Notes: generated by a model not told the origin, from the sequence alone. A stretch of 64,000 nucleotides of DNA from Singulisphaera sp. GP187 (GCF_900129635.1 NZ_FSRB01000002.1:124001-188000), one strand, 5' to 3'. Positions 17,456 to 26,949 are shown, counted from the first letter of the stretch. Translations and numbers: made by a program.

Positions 17456-17476
17456 AGACCAGGCCAGGGACGTCAA
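17447..17476 (-). promoter_or_regulatory. Sigma70-type promoter of blaI-M56
   Basis: On the minus strand TTGACG (17476-17471) and TATAAA (17452-17447) are spaced 18 bp. Transcription would begin near 17440, about 36 bases before the blaI start codon. Confidence 0.65.
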
Positions 17477-17484
17477 GAACGATC

Positions 17485-17500
17485 GTCTAGAAAACTCGAC
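17485..17500. promoter_or_regulatory. Candidate BlaI operator 2 (GTCTAGAAAACTCGAC)
   Basis: The same GTCTAG-N4-(C/A)T(A/C)GAC layout as operator 1, placed just upstream of the -35 box. It also lies in the shared upstream region of the divergent RND adaptor gene at 17696, so an effect on that gene is possible but unproven. Nothing else is visible in 17501-17695. Confidence 0.55.
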
Positions 17501-17695
17501 GGACCGGAAAACAAGTGGACCGGTCTCGTCATGGGTGGGTCCGTGAAGGCGGCCCACTGACGACTTTGCGCCGTGCTGGTGATTCGATTCAGGTGTCGAG
17601 AAATGCCGAGAGACGATTGACAGTTGGGCCCATCGCCGGTCTGCTAATCAGGGTAAATCGTCGGCGACGGACAGGAATCACAGAGGCAGTGCGCC

Positions 17696-18916
17696 ATGAA
17701 CGACTTCCCCCGGATCCACGCTCATTCCCTCGTGATTCTCGGTCTCGCTCTGACACTTCCCTTCGGCCTGGCCGGTTGCGCTCGGGCGCCGGCCAGCGCA
17801 CCGCCCCCGGCGGCGGCCACGCCGGTCTCGGTCAGTCAGCCGATCGAGCGGAAGATCAACGACTACTCCGACTTCACCGGGAGGACGGCCGCGGTCGAAA
17901 CGGTCGAGATCCGGGCGCGGGTGACGGGCTACCTGGACAAGGTCAACTTCAAGGAAGGAACGCTGGTCAAGAAGGGAGACGTGCTCTTCGAGATCGACCC
18001 GCGGACCTATCAGGCGGCCCTGGCCTATTCCAAGGCCGAGGTCGAACGGCTCAAGTCCCAGCGCGACCTGGACGCGATCGAGCTGCACCGCTCCGAGGAC
18101 CTGATGCGGCGCGGCGCGGAGACCCGGGAGAATTTCGACCGGGCCGCAGCCAAGCGGAGCGGGTCCGTGGCCGCCCTGGTCGCCGCCGAGGCCCAGGCCC
18201 AGCGGGGCGATCTCGACGTCGGGTTCACCAAGGTCGCCGCGCCGATCAGCGGGCGGATCGGCCGGACCCTACTCACCGTGGGGAACCTGGTGCAGTCGGG
18301 AGACCAAAATGGCGGCACGCTGCTCACGACGCTCGTCTCGGTGGACCCGATGTACGTCTACTTCGATGTCGATGAGCACACCTTGTTGCGCGTCCGCCAG
18401 TTGATCCGCGAGGGGAAGGCGAAGTCCGCCCGCGACGCCAAACTGACGGTCAGGCTCGGCCTGGCCAACGAAGAGGGCCATCCGCACGAAGGGGCGATCG
18501 ACTTCGTCGACAACCAGGTCAACCCAAGGACCGGCACCTTGCGGTTGCGCGGGGTCTTCCCCAACAAGGACGAGGTCCTCTCCCCCGGCCTGTTCGCGCG
18601 GGTCCGGGTGCCGATCGGTGAGCCGCATCCGGCCCTGCTCATCAGCGAGCGGGCCATCGACACCGATCAGGGTCAGAAAATCGTCTACGTCGTCAACAAC
18701 AAGGACGAGGTGGTCGCACGCCCTATCCGCCTGGGAGCGCTCCACGACGGCTTGCGGGTGATCGAGGATGGCCTGCGCTCGAGCGATCGGGTGATCGTCG
18801 TCGGCCTGCAACAGGTTAGGCCCGGCGCCGTCGTCGCGCCGAAGCTCGTCCCGATGCCGGTCGCGGGATTCCAGGCCCCCCCACCCACGGTCGGCGCGGC
18901 GAAGACTCCGAATTGA
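17696..18916 (+). CDS. RND efflux periplasmic adaptor (MFP), system 1
   Basis: A 406-aa membrane-fusion lipoprotein of the AcrA/MexA type that links an inner-membrane RND pump to an outer-membrane channel. The signal peptide ends in LAGC (lipidated Cys28). Residues 60-100 hold the first lipoyl half (IRARVTGYLDKVNFKEGTLV), then a short coiled hairpin (YSKAEVERLKSQRDLDAIEL), the second lipoyl half (VAAPISGRIGR) and the beta-barrel (VDPMYVYFDVDEHTLL). The pump gene follows after 65 bp. No channel gene lies with it, so a shared TolC-type partner is expected; one is encoded at 54774. Confidence 0.92.
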   Translation: MNDFPRIHAHSLVILGLALTLPFGLAGCARAPASAPPPAAATPVSVSQPIERKINDYSDFTGRTAAVETVEIRARVTGYLDKVNFKEGTLVKKGDVLFEIDPRTYQAALAYSKAEVERLKSQRDLDAIELHRSEDLMRRGAETRENFDRAAAKRSGSVAALVAAEAQAQRGDLDVGFTKVAAPISGRIGRTLLTVGNLVQSGDQNGGTLLTTLVSVDPMYVYFDVDEHTLLRVRQLIREGKAKSARDAKLTVRLGLANEEGHPHEGAIDFVDNQVNPRTGTLRLRGVFPNKDEVLSPGLFARVRVPIGEPHPALLISERAIDTDQGQKIVYVVNNKDEVVARPIRLGALHDGLRVIEDGLRSSDRVIVVGLQQVRPGAVVAPKLVPMPVAGFQAPPPTVGAAKTPN

Positions 18917-18981
18917 CGGTGTGACCGTCGACCCTATCCCGTCCTTGACTGCCGATCTCGCATCGAATCGAGGGGACTTTC

Positions 18982-21900
18982 ATGCTGGCGCGTTTCTTCA
19001 TCGACCGGCCCGTCCTGGCCTGGGTCATCTCGGTCGTGATCGTCCTGCTCGGCGGGATCGCGGCCGGCCTGCTGCCGATCGCCCAGTACCCGGAGATCAC
19101 CCCGCCGACCGTCCGGGTGTCGGGGAGCTACCCCGGGGCCAACGCGCAGGTCGTGGCCGACACAGTGGCGGCACCGATCGAGCAGCAGGTCAACGGCGTC
19201 GAGAAGATGCTCTACATGTCGTCACAGAGCAGTAATGACGGCTCGTACACCTTGGACGTGACCTTCGCCCTGGGCACCGACATCAACATGGCACAGGTGC
19301 TGGTCCAGAACCGCGTCGCCATCGCCCAGCCAGCGCTTCCTGAGACGGTCCGGGCGATCGGCGTGACCGTCAAGAAACGGTCTCCGGACATCCTCCTGAT
19401 CGTCAATCTCTATTCCGAGGACGACCCGGCGACCGGCCAGCCACATTTCGACCGGCTCTACCTGAGCAACTACGCCACGATCAACCTCCAGGACCCGCTG
19501 GCCCGGATGGACGGCGTGGGCGACATCTTCTCCTTCGGCGGCCAAGACTACAGCATGCGGATCTGGCTGGACGCGAACAAGCTGGCCTCGCGCAACCTCT
19601 CCGCCGGCGATGTCATCCAGGTCTTGCGCGAGCAGAACATCCAGGTGGCGGCCGGGCAGATCGGCCAGCCCCCCGTCCCCCGCGGCCAGGAGTTTCAATA
19701 CACGCTGAGCACCCTCGGCCGCCTGGTCGAGGCGGACCAGTTCGCGAACATCATCCTCAAGACCGACTCCCAAGGCGAGGTCACCTACCTCAAGGATGTC
19801 AGCCGGTCCGAACTGGGCGCCAAGAGCCAGGACCAGACCCTGACGCTCGACGGCAAGCCGTCGGTCGGCCTGGCGATCTTCCAGTTGCCCGGGTCGAACG
19901 CCCTTGAGGTTGCCGACAACCTCAAGGCGGGCATGCGCCTGCTGGAGAAACGCTTCCCCAAGGGGCTCAAGTACACAATTGCCTATGATACTACTCCGTT
20001 CATCCGTGAATCGGTGGGCGAGGTCTTCAACACCTTGCGCGACGCGGTGATCCTGGTTGCTATCGTCGTTCTCTTGTTCCTTCAAGACTGGAAATCACTG
20101 CTTCTGCCGGTGATCGACGTTGGGGTCTCCCTGATCGGCACGTTCGCCGTCATGACGATGATGGGGTTCTCGCTCAACAACCTGACCCTGTTCGGCTTGG
20201 TGCTCGCCATCGGCATCGTCGTGGACGACGCCATCGTGGTCCTCGAGAACATCGAACGCTGGCTGGACAAGGGCCTCCCGGTCCGCGAGGCGACGATCCG
20301 GGCGATGAACGAGATCACCGGGCCGATCGTCGCGATCACGTTGGTGCTCAGCTCGGTGTTCCTCCCCAGCGCCTTCCTGGGCGGGATCACCGGCCAGTTC
20401 TTCCGCCAGTTCGCCCTGACGATCTCGGCCTCAATGATCATCTCGGCGATCAACGCCATGACGATGACTCCGGCCCGGGCGGCCTCGATCTTCGCCGGCC
20501 GAACCCCGGGCCAGCACGGCGACCAGGGCAAGGAAGCGCTCCCTTGGTGGAGCTTCGCCCTGTTCGGGGGCCTCGTGACTGTCTGGCTGCTGACGCCGAC
20601 GCTCGGCGCCTCGCTCGGCCTCCACTCCGGAGAAGAAGGAGGCGAGGCGGTCCCCGGCGGCCTGATGGCCTCGTTGCTGGGCTGGGGCGCCCAGCTCATC
20701 CTGTTCCTCCCCGGCGCCTTCGCGGGCGGCCTGCTCGGCTGGTTCCTGATCCGACCGGTGAACTGGGCCCTCGCCCGGTTCTTCCGAGGCTTCAACTGGG
20801 TCTTCGACCGTGTGACCGACGCCTACGGCGCCATTGTGGGCTGGAGCCTCCGCCTCAGCCTGATCGTGCTCTTGCTCTACGCCGGCCTGATCGGCCTGAC
20901 CGGCTACGGCTTCACCCAGGTCCCCGCCGGATTCATCCCGAGCCAGGACAAAGGGCGCCTGATCGTCAACGTCCAACTGCCCGACTCGGCCGCGCTCGAG
21001 CGTACGGCCGAGGTGATCGACAAGATCGAAGTGATCGCCCGCGAGACCCCCGGGGTCGCGCACACGCTCGGTAACCCGGGCCGGTCATTCGTCCTCAACG
21101 CGATCGGCTCGAACCTCGGCTCCGCGTTCGTCATGCTCGAGCCGTTCCACGAACGGAGGGATCCCGCGCGGGGGGCGGACGCGATCATGGCCCGGCTCCG
21201 CGACCGGTTCAAACGCGAGATCCCCGAGGCCCGGGTGAACGTCTTCGGGGCGCCTGCGGTGGACGGGCTCGGAAATGCCGGCGGGTTCAAGCTGATGGTC
21301 GAGGCGACCGGCGACGTCAACTTCACCGCGCTCCAGAGTCAGGCGGACAACCTCGTCACCAAAGGGAACCAGCAGCCCGGGCTCATCGGCCTCTACAACG
21401 GCTTCCGCGCCAATACGCCTCAGCTCTACGTGGACGTGGACCGGACCAAGGTCCGAACGATGGGGGTGGCGCTCACCGACGTCTTCGACACCCTCCAGGT
21501 CTATCTCGGCGGCTTCTACGTCAACGACTTCAACCGGTTCGGCCGCACCTGGCAGGTCAAGCTCCAGGCCGACGCCTCGTTCCGCGTCGACGCCGAAGCC
21601 GTCAAGCAGCTCAAGGTCCGCAACACCGACGGCGACATGGTGCCGCTGGGCGCGGTGGTCGACATCAAGGACTCAGTCGGACCACTCACCGTCACCCGTT
21701 ATAACATGTTCCCCTCCGCACCCATCAGCGGCGCCTCGCTCCCCGGGGTCAGTACCGGCGACGTGCTCCGGATGATGGAGAACCTGTCGGAGCGGGAGCT
21801 GCCGCGCTCGATGACCTACGAGTGGACCGAGCTCAGCTACTTGCAGAAGCAGGCGAGCAAGATCGAGAAGTTCCGCGACTTGCAGCAGAACCCCTTCAGC

Positions 21901-22482
21901 GCGTTCGCGCTCGGGGCCCTGCTCGTCTTCTTCGTCTTGGCGGGTCTCTACGAGAGCTGGTCGCTACCGCTGGCGGTGATCCTGGTCGTGCCGATGTGCC
22001 TGCTGAGTGCCCTGACCGGGATTGCGCTGGCGGGGATGGATGTGAACATCTTCGTACAGGTCGGCTTCGTGGTGCTGACCGGCCTGGCCTGCAAGAATGC
22101 GATCCTGATCGTCGAGTTCGCCCGCGACCGCCAGAGTGAAGGGGTGCCCCGCTTCGAGGCCGCCCTGGAGGCCGCCAAGGTCCGGCTCAGGCCGATCATC
22201 ATGACCTCGCTGGCGTTCATCCTCGGCGTCTTCCCGCTCGTGATCGCCCAAGGGGCCGGGGCCGAGATGCGCCGGACGCTCGGGACGGCGGTCTTCGCCG
22301 GCATGATCGGCGTGACCCTGTTCGGCATCTTCCTGACCCCGGTCTTCTACTCCGTCATCCGCTGGTTCAGCGGCCCGGGGCCAGCAGCCGGCTCCCGCCA
22401 TGAAACCGGCGTGCATGTCGTCGCCCTGCCGGAACCCGAGCCTGAGCCCACAGACTCGGCCCAAGAGGTTCCCGACCGTTGA
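18982..22482 (+). CDS. RND multidrug efflux pump, HAE1 family, system 1
   Basis: A 1166-aa inner-membrane proton-driven exporter of the AcrB/MexB type. The N-terminus is FFIDRPVLAWVISVVIVLLG. The TM4 proton-relay pair is IGIVVDDAIVVLENIERW and the TM10 lysine is present in GLACKNAILIVEFA, as in AcrB. Porter-domain repeats include NVFGAPAVDGLGNAGGFKLM. It is about 115 residues longer than AcrB: an insertion after MTMTPARAA contains two extra hydrophobic segments (WWSFALFGGLVTVWLL and LILFLPGAFAGGLLGWFLI) in the central loop between the two membrane halves. It probably forms an operon with the upstream adaptor. Confidence 0.95.
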   Translation: MLARFFIDRPVLAWVISVVIVLLGGIAAGLLPIAQYPEITPPTVRVSGSYPGANAQVVADTVAAPIEQQVNGVEKMLYMSSQSSNDGSYTLDVTFALGTDINMAQVLVQNRVAIAQPALPETVRAIGVTVKKRSPDILLIVNLYSEDDPATGQPHFDRLYLSNYATINLQDPLARMDGVGDIFSFGGQDYSMRIWLDANKLASRNLSAGDVIQVLREQNIQVAAGQIGQPPVPRGQEFQYTLSTLGRLVEADQFANIILKTDSQGEVTYLKDVSRSELGAKSQDQTLTLDGKPSVGLAIFQLPGSNALEVADNLKAGMRLLEKRFPKGLKYTIAYDTTPFIRESVGEVFNTLRDAVILVAIVVLLFLQDWKSLLLPVIDVGVSLIGTFAVMTMMGFSLNNLTLFGLVLAIGIVVDDAIVVLENIERWLDKGLPVREATIRAMNEITGPIVAITLVLSSVFLPSAFLGGITGQFFRQFALTISASMIISAINAMTMTPARAASIFAGRTPGQHGDQGKEALPWWSFALFGGLVTVWLLTPTLGASLGLHSGEEGGEAVPGGLMASLLGWGAQLILFLPGAFAGGLLGWFLIRPVNWALARFFRGFNWVFDRVTDAYGAIVGWSLRLSLIVLLLYAGLIGLTGYGFTQVPAGFIPSQDKGRLIVNVQLPDSAALERTAEVIDKIEVIARETPGVAHTLGNPGRSFVLNAIGSNLGSAFVMLEPFHERRDPARGADAIMARLRDRFKREIPEARVNVFGAPAVDGLGNAGGFKLMVEATGDVNFTALQSQADNLVTKGNQQPGLIGLYNGFRANTPQLYVDVDRTKVRTMGVALTDVFDTLQVYLGGFYVNDFNRFGRTWQVKLQADASFRVDAEAVKQLKVRNTDGDMVPLGAVVDIKDSVGPLTVTRYNMFPSAPISGASLPGVSTGDVLRMMENLSERELPRSMTYEWTELSYLQKQASKIEKFRDLQQNPFSAFALGALLVFFVLAGLYESWSLPLAVILVVPMCLLSALTGIALAGMDVNIFVQVGFVVLTGLACKNAILIVEFARDRQSEGVPRFEAALEAAKVRLRPIIMTSLAFILGVFPLVIAQGAGAEMRRTLGTAVFAGMIGVTLFGIFLTPVFYSVIRWFSGPGPAAGSRHETGVHVVALPEPEPEPTDSAQEVPDR

Positions 22483-22494
22483 GGAAGCGGCCCC

Positions 22495-23115
22495 ATGAAA
22501 CGACACCACGAACACGCCCTCATCCTGCTGCTCAGCCTGCTGGTGGCTCCGCGGGTCGCGGTTCGGGCCGAGCCGCCGGCGGCCGTCAAGCTGAGGCCGC
22601 ATCCCGACGCCCTGCCCAACACGCATCCACCCGGCGAGGTGGATCGGCCCGAGCTCGTTCCGTTCATCGTGGCGGATCCGGCATCGCTGCCCGGGATCGT
22701 GGTCGATGACACGGCCGCCACGCTGGTCGGAAAATGGCAATATTCCACGCACACACCGCCCTATGTGGGACTCGGCTATCTCCATGATCTCAAGGAAGGC
22801 AAGGGCGAGAAGTCGGTGACATTTACCCCCGACCTCCCCCACGACGGCCTCTATGAAGTGCGGCTGGCCCATTGCTACAACATCCGTCGCGCCACCAACA
22901 CACCGGTGACGATTCAACATGCCGACGGCGTGACCACGCTCCCGATCAATCAGCAGGAGACTCCCCCGCACCACCGACTGTTCCGCACCCTCGGCACCTT
23001 CCGTTTCCAAGCCGGCCGCTCCGGCTGGGTCCGGATTTCCAATCAGGGAACCCCAGGCAAGAACGTCATTGCCGATGCCGTGCAATGGCTGCCCAGGGAG
23101 GCGAAGGCGAAGTAA
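22495..23115 (+). CDS. Secreted protein with golvesin/xanthan-lyase-like C-terminal domain
   Basis: A 206-aa protein starting 12 bp after the pump stop. It has a signal peptide (MKRHHEHALILLLSLLVAP). From about residue 60 it shows the golvesin-like beta-sandwich pattern: IVVDDTAATLVGKW, TFTPDLPHDGLYEVRLAHCY, NTPVTIQHADGVTTLPINQ, LGTFRFQAGRSGWVRISNQG and VIADAVQWLP. Such domains bind or decorate extracellular material. Its tight spacing suggests co-transcription with the pump, although a shared function is not obvious. Confidence 0.75.
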   Translation: MKRHHEHALILLLSLLVAPRVAVRAEPPAAVKLRPHPDALPNTHPPGEVDRPELVPFIVADPASLPGIVVDDTAATLVGKWQYSTHTPPYVGLGYLHDLKEGKGEKSVTFTPDLPHDGLYEVRLAHCYNIRRATNTPVTIQHADGVTTLPINQQETPPHHRLFRTLGTFRFQAGRSGWVRISNQGTPGKNVIADAVQWLPREAKAK

Positions 23116-23176
23116 GTCGACGCTCAATACGCCCACTCAAAAAAAACAACCAAATCTCAAAATATAAACAATCAAT

Positions 23177-23212
23177 GAAATTCAAGCGGACGGGACGCCC
23201 GCGGTCCCAGGG
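23177..23212 (+). repeat. Dispersed GC-rich palindromic repeat, family A
   Basis: Contains GGGACGCCCGCGGTCCC, a self-complementary core, preceded by an AATTCAAG-like lead. Related copies stand at 35895-35930 and, as an inverted pair, at 38054-38140. Confidence 0.75.
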
Positions 23213-23340
23213 ACGGGAAGAGTGGGGAAGGTATTCTCTGGCGTTTTGGCGTGGTGCTTGTCAACATGCTGCGTCCGTGCACGGGGTGGGCAGGGCGTCC
23301 GGTGTGCGATCCTCACGAAACCCTGCGGCAGGAGCCTGTG

Positions 23341-23757
23341 ATGAAAACGGTTGCGCTGACAGCGGGAGTGGTCTTGATTGCGTCGGTTTCCCTGCTGGCC
23401 GGGGCGGACAACGAGGCCACCCCGAGCATCAAGCAGGTGATGGTCAAACTCAACAAGGGCCCCAACTCTCCACTCGCCAAGCTCAAGACGGACCTCGGCG
23501 CTTCGACGCCCGACTGGGACAACATCCAAAAGTCGACCAAGGACTTTGTGGTCTTGGGAGCGGCCCTGGCGAAGAACACGCCCTCGAAGGGGGATAAGGC
23601 GTCCTGGGACAAGCTCTCCGACCTCTACTTCAAAGACTCGAAGGCCCTCGACGACGCGGCCAAGAGCCACGACCTGGCGGCAGCCAAGGCGGCGCACCAA
23701 CGGCTCTCCACCTCATGCAAGTCCTGCCACGGGGCTCACAAAGGCAAAGCCAGCTGA
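23341..23757 (+). CDS. Secreted c-type cytochrome, 138 aa
   Basis: It has a signal peptide (MKTVALTAGVVLIASVSLLAG), then a helical bundle, and a single haem-binding CKSCH (126-130) close to the C-terminus. A C-terminal CXXCH in a four-helix protein is the layout of class II cytochromes (cytochrome c prime-like). The frame is open 30 codons upstream; ATG 23341 is chosen because the signal peptide begins there and a GCAGGAG motif precedes it. A periplasmic electron carrier or gas sensor is likely, with partners unknown. Confidence 0.8.
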   Translation: MKTVALTAGVVLIASVSLLAGADNEATPSIKQVMVKLNKGPNSPLAKLKTDLGASTPDWDNIQKSTKDFVVLGAALAKNTPSKGDKASWDKLSDLYFKDSKALDDAAKSHDLAAAKAAHQRLSTSCKSCHGAHKGKAS

Positions 23758-24345
23758 GCCTCCCCACCCCCGATGAGTCGGTTGGACCTCTCGTCAACAG
23801 CCCCTGCTGTCCCCCTCGGCGAGAGTCCCGGCCGCTCTTCGTCATGGCCGATCGCCCCCAGTCGGCGAACGTTCCCCCAAGGCCGGTCGGTCGACTCCAA
23901 CGCCGGGCGCGAATCCGAGCGATTCGGTTCCGCAGCGACAAGGTCGGCCAGGCGTTGGCTCCGGGCCCGGAGCCAAGGACCAAGGGCGGCTTACCCCGGT
24001 ATCCGCCGGTTCTCCAACCGCTCCACCCGAGCCACAAAACGGCCAAGCTCCCCTGTAACCCCTTCACGAGATCGGCCATTCGCGTATAATCGCCACCATT
24101 GGACCAACGGCCATGGCAGCCCGGCCGTTTCTTGAGAGTCCCCAAATTACCGCATCACCAAACCTAGTTCGCCTATCTTTCCCACTTTACATAATACGAC
24201 TTTGTGGGCGGGGTGAATTTGACACGTCATTCATTGTCCACGCATGCACCCAAATTAGTCTTCGACTTCCCTGCCCGATAGGTATCGGACCAGGGGAACG
24301 ATAAGAACGCCAACCACGCTCATTGCGATCCGAAGGGAAATTCTG
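23758..24345. other. Intergenic, no gene seen
   Basis: Several open frames of 60-170 codons occur on both strands but have arginine- and proline-rich compositions typical of shadow frames in high-GC DNA. The AT content rises after about 24130. No repeat, hairpin or RNA signature was recognised. Confidence 0.4.
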
Positions 24346-24534
24346 ATGGATATCACGCTCAAGGGTGGGCCGCTCGACGGGGAAGTCGTTTCGATTACCG
24401 TTTCAAGCACGTCCTACCGTACGCAGATCGAGAATCGCCACGTCGTTTATGACCAATCGAACGAGCGAACCGAGCGCGGCCAGCAGGTGTTTACTCATCG
24501 CGCGCCGGTAATCCAGAGTAAACCGACCCCGTAA
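24346..24534 (+). CDS. Small conserved protein with GGPLDGE motif, 62 aa
   Basis: MDITLKGGPLDGEVVSI resembles the opening of short proteins of unknown role (LxGGPLDG) common in planctomycetes and phages. The C-terminal half is polar (ENRHVVYDQSNERTERG). ATG 24346 has a plausible ribosome site (GAAGGG). No neighbours are linked to it. Confidence 0.55.
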   Translation: MDITLKGGPLDGEVVSITVSSTSYRTQIENRHVVYDQSNERTERGQQVFTHRAPVIQSKPTP

Positions 24535-24952
24535 CCACCGATCGCAGGATCAACGTCGCGTTAACGAACCATATCGCCGCCCCAACAAGACATGCCAAGG
24601 CAGTCCGGGGCCACGCCCGGCCCCGACGCTCTTCCCTGGTTGGAACCGACCCACTCCTCCCCTGGGACCGCGGACGCCCAGACCGCGGCTCCCAGGACTG
24701 ACGCTACGTCCCGGTGGGAACCGACAACAACGCGTGGCGCCGGCAACCCGGTCCGGCCGCCAGCCACCGCGGCCCGCGGCCAACCGAGAGACGAAACCTT
24801 GAACCTGCCCATCGCCTCGAGCCTCTTGGTATTCTCGGGCGAGGGGACAAAGCCCTTTTCGCTGTCCTCGGTAGCCTTCACCAGCACCATCACTCGTATC
24901 GTGCGTCTCCTCGTTTTGGCCGGTGTATAACCATCGCCTCGGGAAGGCCTCC
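24535..24952. other. Intergenic, no gene seen
   Basis: High-GC spacer between two convergent genes. It contains CCTGGGACCGCGGACGCCC near 24661-24680, a degenerate relative of repeat family A. No supported coding frame. Confidence 0.4.
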
Positions 24953-25438
24953 TCAGCCGTCGCCCCGGCGTGCAGCTTCGATCGCGGCGATGTCGATCTT
25001 CCTCATCGTCATCATGGCTTCCATGGCACGCTTCGCTGCGGCGCGATCCGGGTCGGTCGTCGCGTCGAGCAGCACGCGCGGCGTGATCTGCCAGGAGAAG
25101 CCCCAGCGATCCTTGCACCAGCCGCAAGCGCTCTCCTTGCCGCCATTGCCGACGATCGCGTCCCAGTAGCGGTCAGTCTCATCCTGGTTCTCGGTCAGGA
25201 CCATGAAGCTGACCGCCTCGTTCGGCTTGAAATTCGGCCCGCCATTCAGGCCGACGTAAGCCTGGCCCAGGACGGTGAACTCGACGGTGAGATCCTCGCC
25301 CACCTTGGCAGACGGAATGTCCACGGGGGAGGCGTGGGCTTTCCCGACGTGGCTGTCGGGGAACACGCTCGCGTAGAACTCGGCCGCCTCGCGGGCCTTG
25401 CCGTTGTCGAACCACAGGCAGGTGATCATCTTGGTCAT
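24953..25438 (-). CDS. VOC-superfamily (PhnB/glyoxalase-like) protein
   Basis: 161 aa. MITCLWFDNGKAREAAEFYA followed by VFPDSHVG is the characteristic opening of the 3-demethylubiquinone methyltransferase/PhnB-like VOC subgroup, and CGWCKDRWGFSWQITPRVL is its C-terminal signature. The start is set at ATG 25438, preceded by GGAGAGCGGAG; an upstream ATG at 25477 lacks such a site. The fold binds small ligands or metals; the substrate cannot be read from sequence. Confidence 0.88.
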   Translation of the reverse strand: MTKMITCLWFDNGKAREAAEFYASVFPDSHVGKAHASPVDIPSAKVGEDLTVEFTVLGQAYVGLNGGPNFKPNEAVSFMVLTENQDETDRYWDAIVGNGGKESACGWCKDRWGFSWQITPRVLLDATTDPDRAAAKRAMEAMMTMRKIDIAAIEAARRGDG

Positions 25439-26006
25439 CTCCGCTCTCCTCATTTGCCGCTGGCGAACCCCTGTCATCTCTCCGAGAAGATCCCAGTTTC
25501 GGGATTGGAACCATTTATCGGCAGGGAGTCAACGGACGTACAGTAATTTTCCGGATTGGGCGATCCCTTCGGGCCGGGCTCTACTCGCTTCGCTCACAGA
25601 GCCCCTGCGAGTCTCCGCCATTCGGTGACGCGTGCCTTCATTTCTGGAGGTGGGTGGGGGTTCCACCGAGGGAAACTGAGAGGTACGATGGTGCTGAAAT
25701 TCTCGACGCAGACGCATCAAAAATCGCTTGACCTTGTTGCGTCAATGAAATAGCGTTTACTTACGACTGCACTTTCCGCAACTTTGTACATTCAGCACGG
25801 CGACGCAGCCACGCTACGGACGGTGGCGTCACGACACTCCCTCGTAACCGCTCTCACCGACTTCGGCGAGCCGCGCCACGATGCAATAGGCGGCCCGGGG
25901 TGACCGAAGGGGAAATTCAGGAGGCCGCCGCCAGGCTGCTCAGCCTGGCCGCCTGACATCGATCAGGTCCCGGAAAGTGCAGGTTGCGTCTCAGCGGGAA
26001 GGCAAG
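25439..26006. other. Intergenic with one 9-bp hairpin
   Basis: No coding frame is convincing. GCCAGGCTG (25930-25938) and CAGCCTGGC (25941-25949) form a tight hairpin without a T-run about 60 bp before the next gene; it may be a remnant repeat or a structured leader. Confidence 0.4.
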
Positions 26007-26507
26007 ATGGCTTCATCCCATCGCCGGCAATCGACTCTGGCCAAGATCATGACCGTCAACGTGGCGGTCGCCATCCTCCTTGCGTCGTTTCGGCTCGGTC
26101 CCGCGGGCCTGGCGCCTTACGGTTTGGCGCTCTTGTATGTGGCGATCGGTCTGCTCCTCGCCTTGCTGATCACCGTCCCACTCGACGCCCTGCTCGGCAT
26201 TCCGTGTCCCTACTGCCAGCACCGGTCGTTACGGCGTCTGGCCCTTCCCCTCAACATTGTCAGCTACTACCAATGTGCCAACTGTAAAACGCGTTGCAAG
26301 CGGTCGTTACCGCTCGCGCGCTGGCGGGATGCGTCGGGGCCCGAGGACGCCGCGAAGTATCGGCGAAAGTCCCCCGCGGGAAAATGGCTGGGCTACACCC
26401 ACCCCGGCCCCAACGCCGATGACTCCACCTGTTCGGGGATCCTGCTCCGAAGCAAGCGACTCCGGACAACGACGCCGGGCGCCGAGGAATCGCCGCCACC
26501 CTCCTAA
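26007..26507 (+). CDS. Membrane protein with zinc-ribbon, 166 aa
   Basis: Two hydrophobic helices lie near residues 14-30 and 34-58 (LYVAIGLLLALLITVPLDALL). They are followed at once by CPYCQH and, about 27 residues later, CANCKTRC, the two knuckles of a zinc ribbon on the cytoplasmic side. The C-terminal 70 residues are basic and disordered. ATG 26007 has GGAAGG before it. No family name known; the two-helix plus zinc-ribbon layout is clear. Confidence 0.6.
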   Translation: MASSHRRQSTLAKIMTVNVAVAILLASFRLGPAGLAPYGLALLYVAIGLLLALLITVPLDALLGIPCPYCQHRSLRRLALPLNIVSYYQCANCKTRCKRSLPLARWRDASGPEDAAKYRRKSPAGKWLGYTHPGPNADDSTCSGILLRSKRLRTTTPGAEESPPPS

Positions 26508-26529
26508 ATAAAAGAAGGAAAGGAGCGGC

Positions 26530-26949
26530 TCAAACGCGGGCCGGCCCGCCCCAGCCCAGGATCACTCGAATCGAGTCGCGGCGTCCCCAGGCGACGACGG
26601 CCGCCAGGGCGAGGAGGACCAGCGGGGCCGCGGGGCTACTCTTGAGCACGACGAGGTGGGCAACCACGGCCCCAATCATGATCGGCGCGAGGAGCAACGC
26701 CCCCAGGCCGCTCGTTCGCGGGACGATCAGGAGCACGGCCGCGAGGACCTCCAAGGTACCCGTCAGGCAGCGGAACCACTGGCCAAGGCCGACCTTCCGG
26801 AACTCCTCGACCATCATCTCGACCCCGGCCAACTTGGCCCCCCCCGCGCCAAGGAAGGCCGCCGCCAAGAGCACCTGGAGGATCCAGAGGCCGACATTGG
26901 CCCCACGACCCGGCTTGGCCGCTGAAGCGGAGTCTTGAACATCAACCAT
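26530..26949 (-). CDS. DoxX-family membrane protein
   Basis: 139 aa with four hydrophobic helices. WILQVLLAAAFLGAGGAKLAG is the diagnostic first helix with the conserved K-L-x-G end; later segments are LTGTLEVLAAVLLIVP, LGALLLAPIMIGAVVAHL and APLVLLALAAVVAW. ATG 26949 has GAGGAG upstream on the minus strand. DoxX-like proteins are linked to redox or oxidative-stress functions but are not well defined. Confidence 0.88.
   Translation of the reverse strand: MVDVQDSASAAKPGRGANVGLWILQVLLAAAFLGAGGAKLAGVEMMVEEFRKVGLGQWFRCLTGTLEVLAAVLLIVPRTSGLGALLLAPIMIGAVVAHLVVLKSSPAAPLVLLALAAVVAWGRRDSIRVILGWGGPARV

Noticed and set aside
21964..23136. A 390-codon minus-strand frame
   Set aside because: Antisense to the end of the RND pump and the golvesin-like gene, both clearly coding.
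23758..24345. Possible small gene at 24113-24304
   Set aside because: Short frame with no ribosome site, no recognisable domain and a composition change in its middle.
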